Made by a program: the position numbers and the translations under genes. Source: Tumebacillus sp. BK434 (lineage in GTDB: Bacteria > Bacillota > Bacilli > Tumebacillales > Tumebacillaceae). From it: 64,000 nucleotides of DNA. Positions 43,863-52,105 of the stretch are shown in pieces. The notes beneath the pieces were generated by a model. The model had not been told where the DNA came from and did no database searches. It saw only the letters and a list, made by a program, of their open reading frames with translations. Location: NCBI RefSeq assembly GCF_004340785.1, contig NZ_SLXS01000011.1, positions 1-64,000 on the forward strand, given 5' to 3'. The stretch's first letter is position 1, and every line of letters starts with the position of its first letter.

Positions 43863-44535
43863 CTTGTTTGTCCCTCCATGCTTTCAGAATCGACGTGAAC
43901 AGCGCTTTGCCGTCGGCCGAGCCCAGCAGTTCGTGCACAGCACGCTCCGGGTGCGGCATCATGCCCAGCACGTTGCCCGCTTCGTTGCAGATCCCGGCGA
44001 TGCGCTCCAGCGAACCGTTCGGGTTGTGCTCGTGATAGCGGAAGACGATCTGGTTGTTCGCTTTCATCTTCGCCAGGGTCTCTTCATCCACATGGTAGTT
44101 GCCTTCGCCGTGGGCGATCGGGATGTTGATCACTTGGCCTTGCTCGTAGTCGGACGTGAACGGCGTGCTGTTGTTCTCGACGACGAGCGGCGAGATCGCG
44201 CAGCGGAACTGCAGGTGGTCGTTGTGGCGCAGTGCGCCCGGCAGCAGGCCGGACTCGGTGAGGATCTGGAAGCCGTTGCAGATGCCGATGACAAATTTGC
44301 CGTTGGCAGCTTCACGCTTTACCGCTTCCATCACCGGGGAAAAACGGGCGATTGCGCCGCAGCGCAGGTAGTCGCCATAGGAGAAGCCACCCGGTACGAT
44401 GATGGCGTCATAATCGGACAAGTCGGTGGTCGTGTGCCAGACCGGCTCGACGCTTTCGCCGAGCACGTCTTCCACCGCTTTCACTGCGTCGATGTCACAG
44501 TTGGAACCCGGAAAAACCAGGACGGCGAACTTCAT
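43855..44535 (-). CDS. purQ: FGAM synthase, glutaminase subunit
   Basis: The 226-residue class I glutamine amidotransferase delivers ammonia to PurL. The nucleophile Cys is in [12 protein letters not shown], and the His/Glu partners are in [22 protein letters not shown] is the typical N-terminus. Three bases separate it from purS. Confidence 0.98.
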   Translation of the reverse strand: MKFAVLVFPGSNCDIDAVKAVEDVLGESVEPVWHTTTDLSDYDAIIVPGGFSYGDYLRCGAIARFSPVMEAVKREAANGKFVIGICNGFQILTESGLLPGALRHNDHLQFRCAISPLVVENNSTPFTSDYEQGQVINIPIAHGEGNYHVDEETLAKMKANNQIVFRYHEHNPNGSLERIAGICNEAGNVLGMMPHPERAVHELLGSADGKALFTSILKAWRDKQGA

Positions 44536-44538
44536 CGT

Positions 44539-44787
44539 TTAGGCCTCCACAAGTTCGAATTCGTATTTTTCGATCACGGTGTTGGCGAGCAGTTTTTCGC
44601 ACATTTCGGTCACGCGCGCTTCCGCTGTTGCCTTGTCGGTCGTGTTGATTTTCAGTTCGAGGAATTTGCCGATGCGCACATCGTTCACTTCGCTGTAGCC
44701 CAGCGCGTGCAGCGACTTGGTGACGGCGGTGCCTTGCGGATCGAGTACAGATTGCTTCAAGGTGACGTGAATGCGAGCGATGATCAT
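44539..44787 (-). CDS. purS: FGAM synthase, small subunit
   Basis: The 82-residue protein is needed to assemble the PurL-PurQ complex. It contains the conserved start [19 protein letters not shown] and the [16 protein letters not shown] segment. Its start overlaps the purC end by four bases. Confidence 0.97.
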   Translation of the reverse strand: MIIARIHVTLKQSVLDPQGTAVTKSLHALGYSEVNDVRIGKFLELKINTTDKATAEARVTEMCEKLLANTVIEKYEFELVEA

Positions 44788-45503
44788 ACTTCGACTCCTC
44801 CCAGACGGCGCAGCATCTCTTGATACGCTTCTTCTACATTGCCCATGTCGCGGCGGAAACGGTCTTTGTCGAGCTTCTCGTTGGTGTCCGCATCCCAGAA
44901 GCGGCAGGTGTCCGGGGAGATCTCATCGGCGAGGATCAGTTCGCCTTGCGGAGTGATGCCGAATTCGAGTTTGAAGTCGACGAGTTTGACTTTGCGGTCC
45001 TTGAGGTAGCCGATCAGGATGTCGTTGATCTTGCGGCCGTACTCGGCCATCTTCGCCACCGTCTCCGGGGTAGCCAGTTCCAGCACGTCGATATGCGAAT
45101 CGTTGATCAGCGGGTCGCCGAGGTCGTCGTTTTTGTAGTAGAACTCGACGACCGCTCTCGGCAGCACGGTTCCTTCCGGCAGGCCGAGGCGCTTCGCCAG
45201 GGAGCCGGCAGCGATGTTGCGGACCACCACTTCAAGCAGGACAATTTCGACTTTTCGAACCAGTTGCTCGTTGTCGTTCAGCTTGGAGATGAAGTGGGTC
45301 GGGATGTTTTGCTCGTTGAGCATCTCCATGAAGATGGTGGAGATGGCGTTGTTGAGCTGGCCTTTGCCGGTGATGGTGCCTTTCTTCTCACCGTTGAATG
45401 CGGTGGCGTCGTCTTTGTATTCCACGATATATTGATCCGAGTGGTCGGTATGATAAACGCGTTTTGCTTTGCCTTCGTAGAGCATTTCGCCTTTGGTGGT
45501 CAT
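44784..45503 (-). CDS. purC: SAICAR synthetase
   Basis: The 239-residue enzyme couples CAIR and aspartate with ATP (step 7). It has [17 protein letters not shown] at the N-terminus, the [21 protein letters not shown] signature region and [14 protein letters not shown] near the C-terminus. AAGGAGG precedes ATG 45503. A 111-base gap separates it from purB, larger than other gaps in the operon. Confidence 0.98.
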   Translation of the reverse strand: MTTKGEMLYEGKAKRVYHTDHSDQYIVEYKDDATAFNGEKKGTITGKGQLNNAISTIFMEMLNEQNIPTHFISKLNDNEQLVRKVEIVLLEVVVRNIAAGSLAKRLGLPEGTVLPRAVVEFYYKNDDLGDPLINDSHIDVLELATPETVAKMAEYGRKINDILIGYLKDRKVKLVDFKLEFGITPQGELILADEISPDTCRFWDADTNEKLDKDRFRRDMGNVEEAYQEMLRRLGGVEV

Positions 45504-45614
45504 GTTAGAAATCCTCCTTTTAATAAAAACACCGGGACTCACTCCCCGCCTCCTCTCGGTCAAGGGATGAAGGCGGTCCGGCAGTCAAGCCCCGGATGTG
45601 GATGTATTTACAGC

Positions 45615-46907
45615 TTACAGGCCGAGACGGTCGAAGATCGTATCGACGTGCTTGAGGTGCCAGTTGTAGTCGAAGCAGTCGTCGAGCTCCGCTTGCGACA
45701 GGTGCGCGGTGATCAGCTCGTCGCTCTCCACGATGTCGCGGAAGGAGCGCTGCTCTTCCCAGGATTGCATCGCGCGGGCTTGGACGGTGTCGTACGCTTT
45801 TTCGCGGGTCAGGCCTTTGTCGATCAGAGCGAGCAGGACGCGCTGGGAGTAGATCAAGCCGAATGTGCGGTCCATGTTGCGCTTCATGTTTTCCGGGAAC
45901 ACGGTCAGGTCTTTGATGATGCGAATCATCTTGCGCAGCATGTAGTTGACGAGAATCGTGCTGTCCGGGATGATCACGCGCTCAACCGACGAGTGCGAGA
46001 TGTCGCGCTCATGCCAGAGCGGCACGTTTTCGTACGCCGCCAGCGAGTTGCCGCGCAGGATGCGCGCGAGGCCGGAGACTTGCTCACAGGAGACCGGGTT
46101 GCGCTTGTGCGGCATCGCCGAGGAGCCTTTTTGGCCTTTGTAGAACGGCTCTTCCGCTTCGCGGAACTCGGTTTTCTGCAGGGCGCGGATCTCGGACGCG
46201 ATCTTGTCCAAGGTGCAGCCGATGATCGCCAGCGTGCTCATGTAGTGCGCGTGGCGGTCGCGCTGCAAGGTCTGCGTGGAGATCGGCGATGCCTTCAGGC
46301 CGAGCTTCTCGCAGACGAACTTTTCCACAAACGGGTCGATGTTCGCGTAGGTGCCGACGGCGCCCGACATCTTGCCGTACTCGATGGTGTCGCACGCTTG
46401 GCTGAAGCGCTCCAGGTTGCGCTTCATCTCTTCGTACCACAGGCCGACTTTCAGGCCGAACGTGGTCGGTTCGGCGTGCACGCCGTGCGTGCGGCCCATC
46501 ATGACGGTGTATTTGTGCTCTGTTGCTTTCGCGCCGAGCACTTCGATGAAATCTTCGATGTCTTGACGGATGATCTGGTTGGCTTGGCGGATCTGGCTGG
46601 ACAGCGCGGTGTCGACGACGTCGGTAGAAGTCAGGCCGTAGTGCACCCATTTCGACTCTTCGCCGAGCGATTCGGACACGGCGCGGGTGAAGGCGACCAC
46701 GTCGTGGCGGGTCGATTCTTCGATCTCCAGGATGCGCTCGACGGTGAACGTTGCTTTTTCACGGATCAGCTTCACGTCTTCTGTCGGGATCACGCCGAGT
46801 TCTGCCCAAGCTTCGCATGCGAGAATTTCAACTTCGAGCCAGTTGGCGAAGCGGTTGTGCAGTTCCCAGATCTTGCCCATTTCCGGTAAGGTGTAACGAT
46901 CGATCAC
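45615..46907 (-). CDS. purB: Adenylosuccinate lyase
   Basis: The 430-residue enzyme acts twice, on SAICAR (step 8) and adenylosuccinate (AMP branch). The superfamily signature is [16 protein letters not shown], and [10 protein letters not shown] carries the catalytic His region. The length is normal for Bacilli. It follows purE directly; in Bacillus subtilis purK lies between them, here it does not. Confidence 0.98.
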   Translation of the reverse strand: MIDRYTLPEMGKIWELHNRFANWLEVEILACEAWAELGVIPTEDVKLIREKATFTVERILEIEESTRHDVVAFTRAVSESLGEESKWVHYGLTSTDVVDTALSSQIRQANQIIRQDIEDFIEVLGAKATEHKYTVMMGRTHGVHAEPTTFGLKVGLWYEEMKRNLERFSQACDTIEYGKMSGAVGTYANIDPFVEKFVCEKLGLKASPISTQTLQRDRHAHYMSTLAIIGCTLDKIASEIRALQKTEFREAEEPFYKGQKGSSAMPHKRNPVSCEQVSGLARILRGNSLAAYENVPLWHERDISHSSVERVIIPDSTILVNYMLRKMIRIIKDLTVFPENMKRNMDRTFGLIYSQRVLLALIDKGLTREKAYDTVQARAMQSWEEQRSFRDIVESDELITAHLSQAELDDCFDYNWHLKHVDTIFDRLGL

Positions 46908-46959
46908 AGTTGGTTCCTCCCAAAGTCCCCAATGATAGCAGGTCTGTAAGTTGTAAAGT

Positions 46960-47472
46960 TTAGTTGTTCAGGTATGCTTCCACGCCGATGGTTTGCAGTT
47001 TTTCGTCTTTCGCAATCACTTCGGCGGCGAGTTGTTCACGGTAGGTGACGAGGCGGTTCGCGAGGTCTTCATCTGCACCGGCGAGAATCTGTGCAGCCAG
47101 CAGGCCTGCGTTGTATGCACCGTTGACGGCGACCGTTGCGACCGGGATGCCCTTCGGCATCTGCACGATCGCGTAGAGCGCGTCGACGCCTTGGATCGCG
47201 CCGCCTTGGATCGGCACTCCGATCACCGGCAGGGTGGTGCATGCTGCCACCACGCCCGGGAGATGCGCAGCGAGGCCGGCGCCGGCGATGATCGCGCCGA
47301 AGCCGTTTTCGCGTGCTTCACGCGCAAGTTTCATCGTTTTGTCCGGCACGCGGTGTGCGGAAGAAACGCGGATCTCCGTTTCCACTTCCAGCGCTTGCAG
47401 CGCTTTTGCCGCTTCGTTCATCACTTTCAAGTCAGAGTCGCTACCCATGAGAATCAGTACTTTTTTTGCCAT
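46960..47472 (-). CDS. purE: 5-(carboxyamino)imidazole ribonucleotide mutase / AIR carboxylase
   Basis: The 170-residue protein is the first of the operon and acts at step 6. It has [30 protein letters not shown] and [15 protein letters not shown] motifs, the class I pattern with the catalytic His in AAHLPG. Class I PurE uses N5-CAIR made by PurK, but no purK is present in the operon. Either purK is elsewhere or this PurE uses CO2 and AIR directly. The segment [23 protein letters not shown] replaces the usual IGVPV-x-SSAL of class I. Confidence 0.96.
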   Translation of the reverse strand: MAKKVLILMGSDSDLKVMNEAAKALQALEVETEIRVSSAHRVPDKTMKLAREARENGFGAIIAGAGLAAHLPGVVAACTTLPVIGVPIQGGAIQGVDALYAIVQMPKGIPVATVAVNGAYNAGLLAAQILAGADEDLANRLVTYREQLAAEVIAKDEKLQTIGVEAYLNN

Positions 47473-47546
47473 TGTCGTTTCCCTCCAATTAGTGAACCAG
47501 CGTTAGTTTTTAGCAAATCCTCTGGTGCTACACGCAAAAGTTTCAT

Positions 47547-47619
47547 AAAAAAGCCCAGATGGGTAGAATTCGTCGCTGCACCTGGTGCTGTCGAGCGAAA
47601 CCTACCCGCCTGGGCTTTT
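47547..47619 (-). terminator. Riboswitch-controlled terminator upstream of purE
   Basis: On the minus strand a long stem AAAAGCCCAGGCGGGTAG ... CTACCCATCTGGGCTTTT is followed by TTTTTT, 74 bases before purE. It is the expression platform of the guanine riboswitch. Confidence 0.9.
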
Positions 47620-47704
47620 CTCCCTTCGGTGTCATGTCCACTCCTGGTAGACATGTGAATCGCTTGGACCTACTCAGAGCGAGCGGAACCCTAGATTCAC
47701 TTTC

Positions 47705-47770
47705 GTTCGTAGTCCGGCGATTCCGGTCGCCGGGTAGAGACTCTCAGGCCAATCCCCGAGTATATACGAG
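47705..47770 (-). promoter_or_regulatory. Guanine riboswitch aptamer controlling the pur operon
   Basis: The minus strand matches the purine aptamer: P1 strands CGTATATAC / GACTACG, the core GTCTCTACC, and J3/1 GACTACG with the C that pairs with guanine (the adenine type has T here). Loops L2 and L3 carry the kissing bases (GGGGATTGGCC and CGACCGGAATCG). It sits 35 bases after the -10. Guanine binding should favour the downstream terminator and shut the operon off. Confidence 0.93.
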
Positions 47771-47801
47771 CTATTGTCGGTTGATGTCATTGTCTACCGT
47801 A

Positions 47802-47831
47802 AGCATACCAAAAGCGATCTGGGCACGTCAA
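47802..47831 (-). promoter_or_regulatory. pur operon promoter
   Basis: On the minus strand TTGACG (47826-47831), an 18-base spacer and TATGCT (47802-47807) with an upstream TGG lie just before the riboswitch. Confidence 0.8.
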
Positions 47832-47835
47832 CGTA

Positions 47836-47879
47836 AAATACGAACATTAGGCGTGAACATTTTATGATCGTTCGAATTT
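47836..47879. promoter_or_regulatory. Paired PurBoxes (PurR operator) of the pur operon
   Basis: Two inverted boxes with core CGAAC flank an 18-base spacer: AAATACGAACATT at 47836-47848 and, on the other strand, AAATTCGAACGAT at 47867-47879. This fits the Bacillus PurR pattern AWWWCCGAACWWT in pairs about 17 bases apart. The boxes lie upstream of the -35 and also just upstream of the divergent gene at 47965. Confidence 0.8.
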
Positions 47880-47964
47880 TGGCCCGTTTTTCTCGCCCAG
47901 ACATAGTTTTCGGCCCGCGCCAATAGACTGGTAGTAGAGCCGGAACTGTATGGAGTGATTGGAC

Positions 47965-48402
47965 ATGGCACGCATCTATCGGATTCGCGACACCCAGCGT
48001 TTTATTTTTCTGCCGCTTTTGTTCCCGTTGATCCCGCTGCTGTTGCAATGGATGCGCCCGGGCAATGCCTGGGTGTTTGTTGCCGTGGTGGCGGTCTATG
48101 TGCTGTTCACCTTTCGGGTGCTGTTTCAGATCCGCGAGCTGGAGGTCGGCGAGGAGGAGATCCGCATCGACCGGGGACGCTGGCAACAGGTGTTTTCGCA
48201 TGAGCAGATCTATGAGATCTTCCTGACCAAAAACAACGTTGTGCAGTTGCGCGTCGGCGAGCACAACCGATACCTTCGCGTGTACGCGGCCGACTACTGG
48301 GAAGCGATGAGCGCCTTGCAGCGCTTTGCCTGGCGCCATGCGATCCCGCTGACCGACAAGCGGCCCCGACGAATGAAAGAGCCGAGGAGGGACGTTTCAT
48401 GA
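47965..48402 (+). CDS. Membrane protein with PH-like domain, unknown function
   Basis: The 145-residue protein has two hydrophobic helices (about residues 13-30 and 37-55) followed by a cytosolic beta-rich domain (LEVGEEEIRIDRGRWQQVFSHEQIYEIFL) resembling bacterial pleckstrin-homology domains. ATG 47965 has GGAG 9 bases before it. It is divergent from the pur operon, whose PurBoxes lie about 86 bases upstream, so PurR may affect it. It overlaps the next gene by ATGA. I cannot assign a role. Confidence 0.75.
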   Translation: MARIYRIRDTQRFIFLPLLFPLIPLLLQWMRPGNAWVFVAVVAVYVLFTFRVLFQIRELEVGEEEIRIDRGRWQQVFSHEQIYEIFLTKNNVVQLRVGEHNRYLRVYAADYWEAMSALQRFAWRHAIPLTDKRPRRMKEPRRDVS

Positions 48403-48800
48403 TGCTCTGCGACTATCTGCGGACGCTGCCGCCGTCCCATCTCTACGACCTGTACGAGACCTTATACCTCCCGCAGACCAAAGTGACCCTGAGCGAAGCC
48501 GAGCTGTGCGAGCAGATCGTGACCTACTGGGACGACCCGGCGCACTGGGATCGGTTCGTCCGCGCGCTCTCCCCTTTCGAGCGCCGCGCGATGACCCGCC
48601 TCGCCCTGCACGAGCGCTGCCCGATCGACGCCTTCATGGAAGAGGCCGCCTCGCTCGGCCTGCTCATCCTCTATCGCGAGCAGAACCGCTACGAGATGCC
48701 CGATGATGTCCGCGTGCAGCTCTTAGCGCGGCTCCCCTCTCTCGGCGACCTGCTCGGTGCCCACGAGCCGGGCGATGCGGACGGGACGGCGCCGGTGTAA
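48399..48800 (+). CDS. Hypothetical protein coupled to the PH-like membrane protein
   Basis: The 133-residue soluble, leucine- and acid-rich protein (YLRTLPPSHLYDLYETLYLP at the N-terminus, then helices ending MPDDVRVQLLARLPSL) looks like a small winged-helix or helical bundle. GAGGAGG is well placed for the ATG-ATG start. The ATGA overlap with the preceding gene implies a functional pair. I do not recognise the family. Confidence 0.75.
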   Translation: MMLCDYLRTLPPSHLYDLYETLYLPQTKVTLSEAELCEQIVTYWDDPAHWDRFVRALSPFERRAMTRLALHERCPIDAFMEEAASLGLLILYREQNRYEMPDDVRVQLLARLPSLGDLLGAHEPGDADGTAPV

Positions 48801-48807
48801 GCGCATG

Positions 48808-48836
48808 AAAAAAAGCCCTTCGTGTGAAGGGCTTTT
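48808..48836. terminator. Bidirectional terminator
   Basis: AAAAGCCCTTC-GTGT-GAAGGGCTTTT with T-tracts on both strands lies between the convergent hypothetical pair and the guaA-permease unit. Confidence 0.92.
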
Positions 48837-48846
48837 CGTTGTGCCT

Positions 48847-50247
48847 TTACTCCCCGGCGAGCAAGATGTAGCGGGCCAGGGCGAGCAGGGCGATCACCCA
48901 CATCAGCCAGTGGATGCTGACCTTTTGGTCGGCATCTTTGGTGAAGAGGTTGCGAACCACGTTCAGGACGACGTAGAAGATGATCCCGATCGAGATGCCG
49001 TTGGCGATGGAGTAGGTGAACGGCATCAGCGCGATGGTCAGGAACGCCGGCATCGCGATGCCGAAGTCGTCCCACTTGATGTGACGGACGGAGCTCATCA
49101 TCAGCACGCCGACCACGATCAGCGCCGGTGCGGTCGCCGCATCCGGAATCACTTGTACGAACGGCGCCAGCAGCACGACAGACAGCAGGAACAGAATCCC
49201 CGTCGTCACGGCGGTCAGGCCGGTGCGGCCGCCCGACTCGATCCCAGCTGCCGACTCGACATATGCGGTCATCGGCGTAACCCCGAGCAGGGCGCCGATC
49301 GAAACGCCGGAACCGTCAACGAACATCGCGCGGCCAAGGCGCTTCTCGCCGTCCGGGCGGTTGAGCAGACCTGCGCGGTTCGCAGTGCCGACCAAAGTGC
49401 CAAAAGAGTCAAACAGTGTGACGAATACGAAGATGATGACAACTTCCCAGAAGATCCCGCTGCTAAGCATCGAGAAGTCGAGCTTGAACAGGGCCAGCTC
49501 GCCAAAGTTCGGCAGGAACGTCGGGTTGCTCAAGGACGACGTGTTGGTGACGCCAAGCGGAATCCCGATCAACGTGGTGAGGATGATCCCGATCAGCAGT
49601 GCGCCACGCACGCGCAGGGTGGTCAAGATCCCCGCGATCAGCAGACCGATCAAGGTCAGCGCCGCCACTTTGTTGGCGATGAAGTCGGTCAGGCCGATGT
49701 TCCATTCGAAGAACAGCAGGTTGACGACCGGCGCGCCCGCTTTGATCGCTTCTGCAGACGGACCGCCGACAAACGTAACGGTGGTGACTTGGCCCAGTTT
49801 CAGGCCGATCAGGGTGATGAACAAGCCGATCCCGACGGTGATCGCATATTTCAGCGAATCGGGCAGCGCTTTGACCAGCAATTGGCGGAACCCGGTCACC
49901 GTCAGCAAGATAAAGATAAGACCGGCGACAAAAACGGCACCGAGCGCCACTTGCCAGGTCATCACGCCGCCGTTAGCGGCTGCGACGACTGCGAAATACG
50001 CGTTCAGACCCATTCCCGGCGCCAAACCAACCGGGAAGTTAACGAACAGACCCATCATCAACGTCACAATGCCGGCGCCGACCGCCGTCGCGAAGAAGAC
50101 GGCCCCCTCCGACATGCCCGTGCCTTTCAAGATGGCCGGGTTCAAAAACAGAATGTAAGCCATCGTGACGAAGGTGGTGATCCCCGCGATAATCTCTGTG
50201 CGCGGGTTGGTGCCAAACTCGCCTAGTTTAAAAAGACGTTCCAACAT
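48847..50247 (-). CDS. pbuG: NCS2-family purine permease (PbuG/AzgA-like)
   Basis: The 466-residue protein has about 12-14 membrane helices. The N-terminal GTNPRTEIIAGITTFVTMAYILFLNP and VGLAPGMGLNAYFA are the hallmarks of the AzgA branch, which imports hypoxanthine, guanine or adenine with protons. It follows guaA after 39 bases and lacks its own promoter, so the guanine riboswitch upstream of guaA should control both: uptake and GMP synthesis are shut off together when guanine is plentiful. Exact substrate is inferred. Confidence 0.93.
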   Translation of the reverse strand: MLERLFKLGEFGTNPRTEIIAGITTFVTMAYILFLNPAILKGTGMSEGAVFFATAVGAGIVTLMMGLFVNFPVGLAPGMGLNAYFAVVAAANGGVMTWQVALGAVFVAGLIFILLTVTGFRQLLVKALPDSLKYAITVGIGLFITLIGLKLGQVTTVTFVGGPSAEAIKAGAPVVNLLFFEWNIGLTDFIANKVAALTLIGLLIAGILTTLRVRGALLIGIILTTLIGIPLGVTNTSSLSNPTFLPNFGELALFKLDFSMLSSGIFWEVVIIFVFVTLFDSFGTLVGTANRAGLLNRPDGEKRLGRAMFVDGSGVSIGALLGVTPMTAYVESAAGIESGGRTGLTAVTTGILFLLSVVLLAPFVQVIPDAATAPALIVVGVLMMSSVRHIKWDDFGIAMPAFLTIALMPFTYSIANGISIGIIFYVVLNVVRNLFTKDADQKVSIHWLMWVIALLALARYILLAGE

Positions 50248-50286
50248 CGCAAATGCTCCCCCTTTTTCCCCTCTGATTCTGCTCTG

Positions 50287-51825
50287 TTATTCCCACTCGA
50301 TCGTCGCCGGCGGCTTCGACGTGATGTCGTACACCACGCGGTTGACGTCGCGCACTTCGTTGACCAGCCTTACAGACAGGCGCTCCAGCACATCAAACGG
50401 AATGCGTGCCCAGTCGGCCGTCATGCCGTCGCTCGAGGTGACGGCGCGGATGGCGATCGTGTACGCATACGTGCGCTCATCGCCCATTACACCGACGGAG
50501 CGAACGTCCGGCAGCACCGCGAAGTATTGCCAGATCTCACGGTCGAGACCGGAGCGGCGAATCTCGTCGCGGACGACAAAGTCGGCGTCTTGCAAAATCT
50601 CCAGCTTGTCGGACGTCACGTCGCCGATGATGCGGATCGCCAGACCCGGACCTGGGAACGGTTGACGCCAGACGATCTCGTCTTTGATGCCAAGCTCGGT
50701 GCCGGCAGCGCGCACTTCGTCTTTGAACAGCGCGTTCAGCGGCTCGACGAGTTCGAACTGCATGTCCTCCGGCAGGCCGCCGACGTTGTGGTGCGACTTG
50801 ATCGTCGCCGCCGTCGCCGTGCCCGACTCGATGATGTCGGTGTACAAGGTGCCTTGCGCCAGGAAGTCGAAGTGGCCGAGCCCTTTGGACTCTTCTTCAA
50901 AGACGCGGATGAACTCTTCGCCGATGATCTTGCGCTTGCGCTCCGGATCGGATACGCCTTCCAGACGGCCGAGGAAGCGGTCGCGGGCGTCGATCTTGAC
51001 GACGTTCATCTTGAACTCGCCGGCGAACATCTCCATCACTTGCTCCGCTTCGTTCTTGCGCAGCAGGCCGTGGTCGACGAACATGCAGGTCAGGTTGTCC
51101 CCGATCGCGCGGTGCACCAGCACGGCCGCCACGGAGGAATCCACGCCGCCGGACAGCGCGCAGAGCACTTTTTTGTCACCGACTTGCGCTTTGATCTTGA
51201 GGATCGCTTCTTCCACAAACGAGGCGGATGTCCAGGAGCCGCCCGCTTCGCACACGTCGTACAGGAAGTGCTTCAGCTGCTCTTGCCCAAACTCGCTGTG
51301 GTTGACTTCGAGGTGGTACTGCACCGCATACAGCTTGCGGGACGCATCGCTCATCGCCGCCACCGGGCAGGTGGTCGTCGTCGCGTCGACGCGGAAGCCG
51401 GCCGGCACCGACACCACTTTGTCGGAGTGGCTCATCCAGACCTGCTGCGCAGCGGGTTGGCCGCTGAACATCACGTTGTCGCTCTGCACGTCGATCATCG
51501 ACTTGCCGTACTCGCGCACGTCGGCGCGCTCGACTTTCGCTTCAAAATGGTGCGCCATCAGCTGCATGCCGTAGCAGATGCCGAGGATCGGCACGCCCAG
51601 TTCGAAGATCGCAGGGTCGACTTTCGGCGCGCCTTCCGCATAGACGGAGTTCGGGCCGCCGGAGAAGACGATCCCTTTCAGGTTCAGTTTCTTCAGCTCT
51701 TCTGCAGTCGTCTGGAACGGCATCAGCTCCGAGTAGACGTTCAGTTCGCGAATTCGGCGGGTGATCAGTTGGTTGTACTGACCCCCAAAGTCAAGCACGA
51801 CGACGATCTCTTTGTTTTCCATCAT
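50287..51825 (-). CDS. guaA: GMP synthase (glutamine-hydrolysing)
   Basis: The 512-residue enzyme converts XMP to GMP. The N-terminal glutamine amidotransferase has its Cys in [13 protein letters not shown] and the His-Glu pair in [10 protein letters not shown]. The ATP-pyrophosphatase domain has the P-loop [13 protein letters not shown]. The C-terminal dimerisation part ends PPATIEWE as usual. ATG-ATG start after GGGAG. Regulated by a guanine riboswitch and PurBoxes upstream; in Bacillus subtilis guaA itself is not under that riboswitch, to my knowledge. Confidence 0.98.
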   Translation of the reverse strand: MMENKEIVVVLDFGGQYNQLITRRIRELNVYSELMPFQTTAEELKKLNLKGIVFSGGPNSVYAEGAPKVDPAIFELGVPILGICYGMQLMAHHFEAKVERADVREYGKSMIDVQSDNVMFSGQPAAQQVWMSHSDKVVSVPAGFRVDATTTTCPVAAMSDASRKLYAVQYHLEVNHSEFGQEQLKHFLYDVCEAGGSWTSASFVEEAILKIKAQVGDKKVLCALSGGVDSSVAAVLVHRAIGDNLTCMFVDHGLLRKNEAEQVMEMFAGEFKMNVVKIDARDRFLGRLEGVSDPERKRKIIGEEFIRVFEEESKGLGHFDFLAQGTLYTDIIESGTATAATIKSHHNVGGLPEDMQFELVEPLNALFKDEVRAAGTELGIKDEIVWRQPFPGPGLAIRIIGDVTSDKLEILQDADFVVRDEIRRSGLDREIWQYFAVLPDVRSVGVMGDERTYAYTIAIRAVTSSDGMTADWARIPFDVLERLSVRLVNEVRDVNRVVYDITSKPPATIEWE

Positions 51826-51861
51826 CAGATACGCTCCCGTCCCTCTAAGTTGTAAAAAATG

Positions 51862-51940
51862 AAAAAAGCACCCTGACTTTCCTCAAACACCTTTAGTATG
51901 GAAAAACCATACGCAAGGCATACGAGGAGAACAGGGTGCT
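51862..51940 (-). terminator. Riboswitch-controlled terminator upstream of guaA
   Basis: On the minus strand the arms AGCACCCTG and CAGGGTGCT, separated by about 50 bases with an inner CGTATG/CATACT hairpin, are followed by TTTTTT. The inner TCCTCGTATGCC can compete with P1 of the aptamer as an antiterminator. Confidence 0.85.
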
Positions 51941-51965
51941 CGAATGGCTGGCACGATGTCGAATC

Positions 51966-52030
51966 CTCGTAGTCAGTTCTTTACGGGAACTGGTAGAAAC
52001 TTCCGGGCCATATCCCCGGCTATATACGAG
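51966..52030 (-). promoter_or_regulatory. Guanine riboswitch aptamer controlling guaA-pbuG
   Basis: A near-consensus purine aptamer on the minus strand: P1 CTCGTA/TACGAG, TATATAGCCGGGGATATGGC, GTTTCTACC, CCGTAAA in loop 3, then GACTACGAG whose C specifies guanine. It is the second such element in the window and its loops match the consensus better than the first. Confidence 0.95.
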
Positions 52031-52049
52031 ACAACTTGTTTTCGACATC

Positions 52050-52105
52050 ATTCTACTCCAAAATACGAACATTCGTCAACCGCAATTCGCACATCGTTCG
52101 CGTTA
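52050..52105 (-). promoter_or_regulatory. guaA promoter with overlapping PurBox pair
   Basis: TTGACG (52074-52079), 18 bases, TAGAAT (52050-52055) on the minus strand. PurBox 1, AAATACGAACATT at 52061-52073 on the plus strand, is the same 13-mer as in the pur operon but lies between -35 and -10. A weaker inverted CGAACGAT box at about 52093-52105 overlaps the end of the transglutaminase gene. Repression by direct promoter occlusion is expected. Confidence 0.72.

Noticed and set aside
41421-43898. 825-codon plus-strand open frame opposite purL
   Set aside because: Antisense shadow of purL produced by codon bias.
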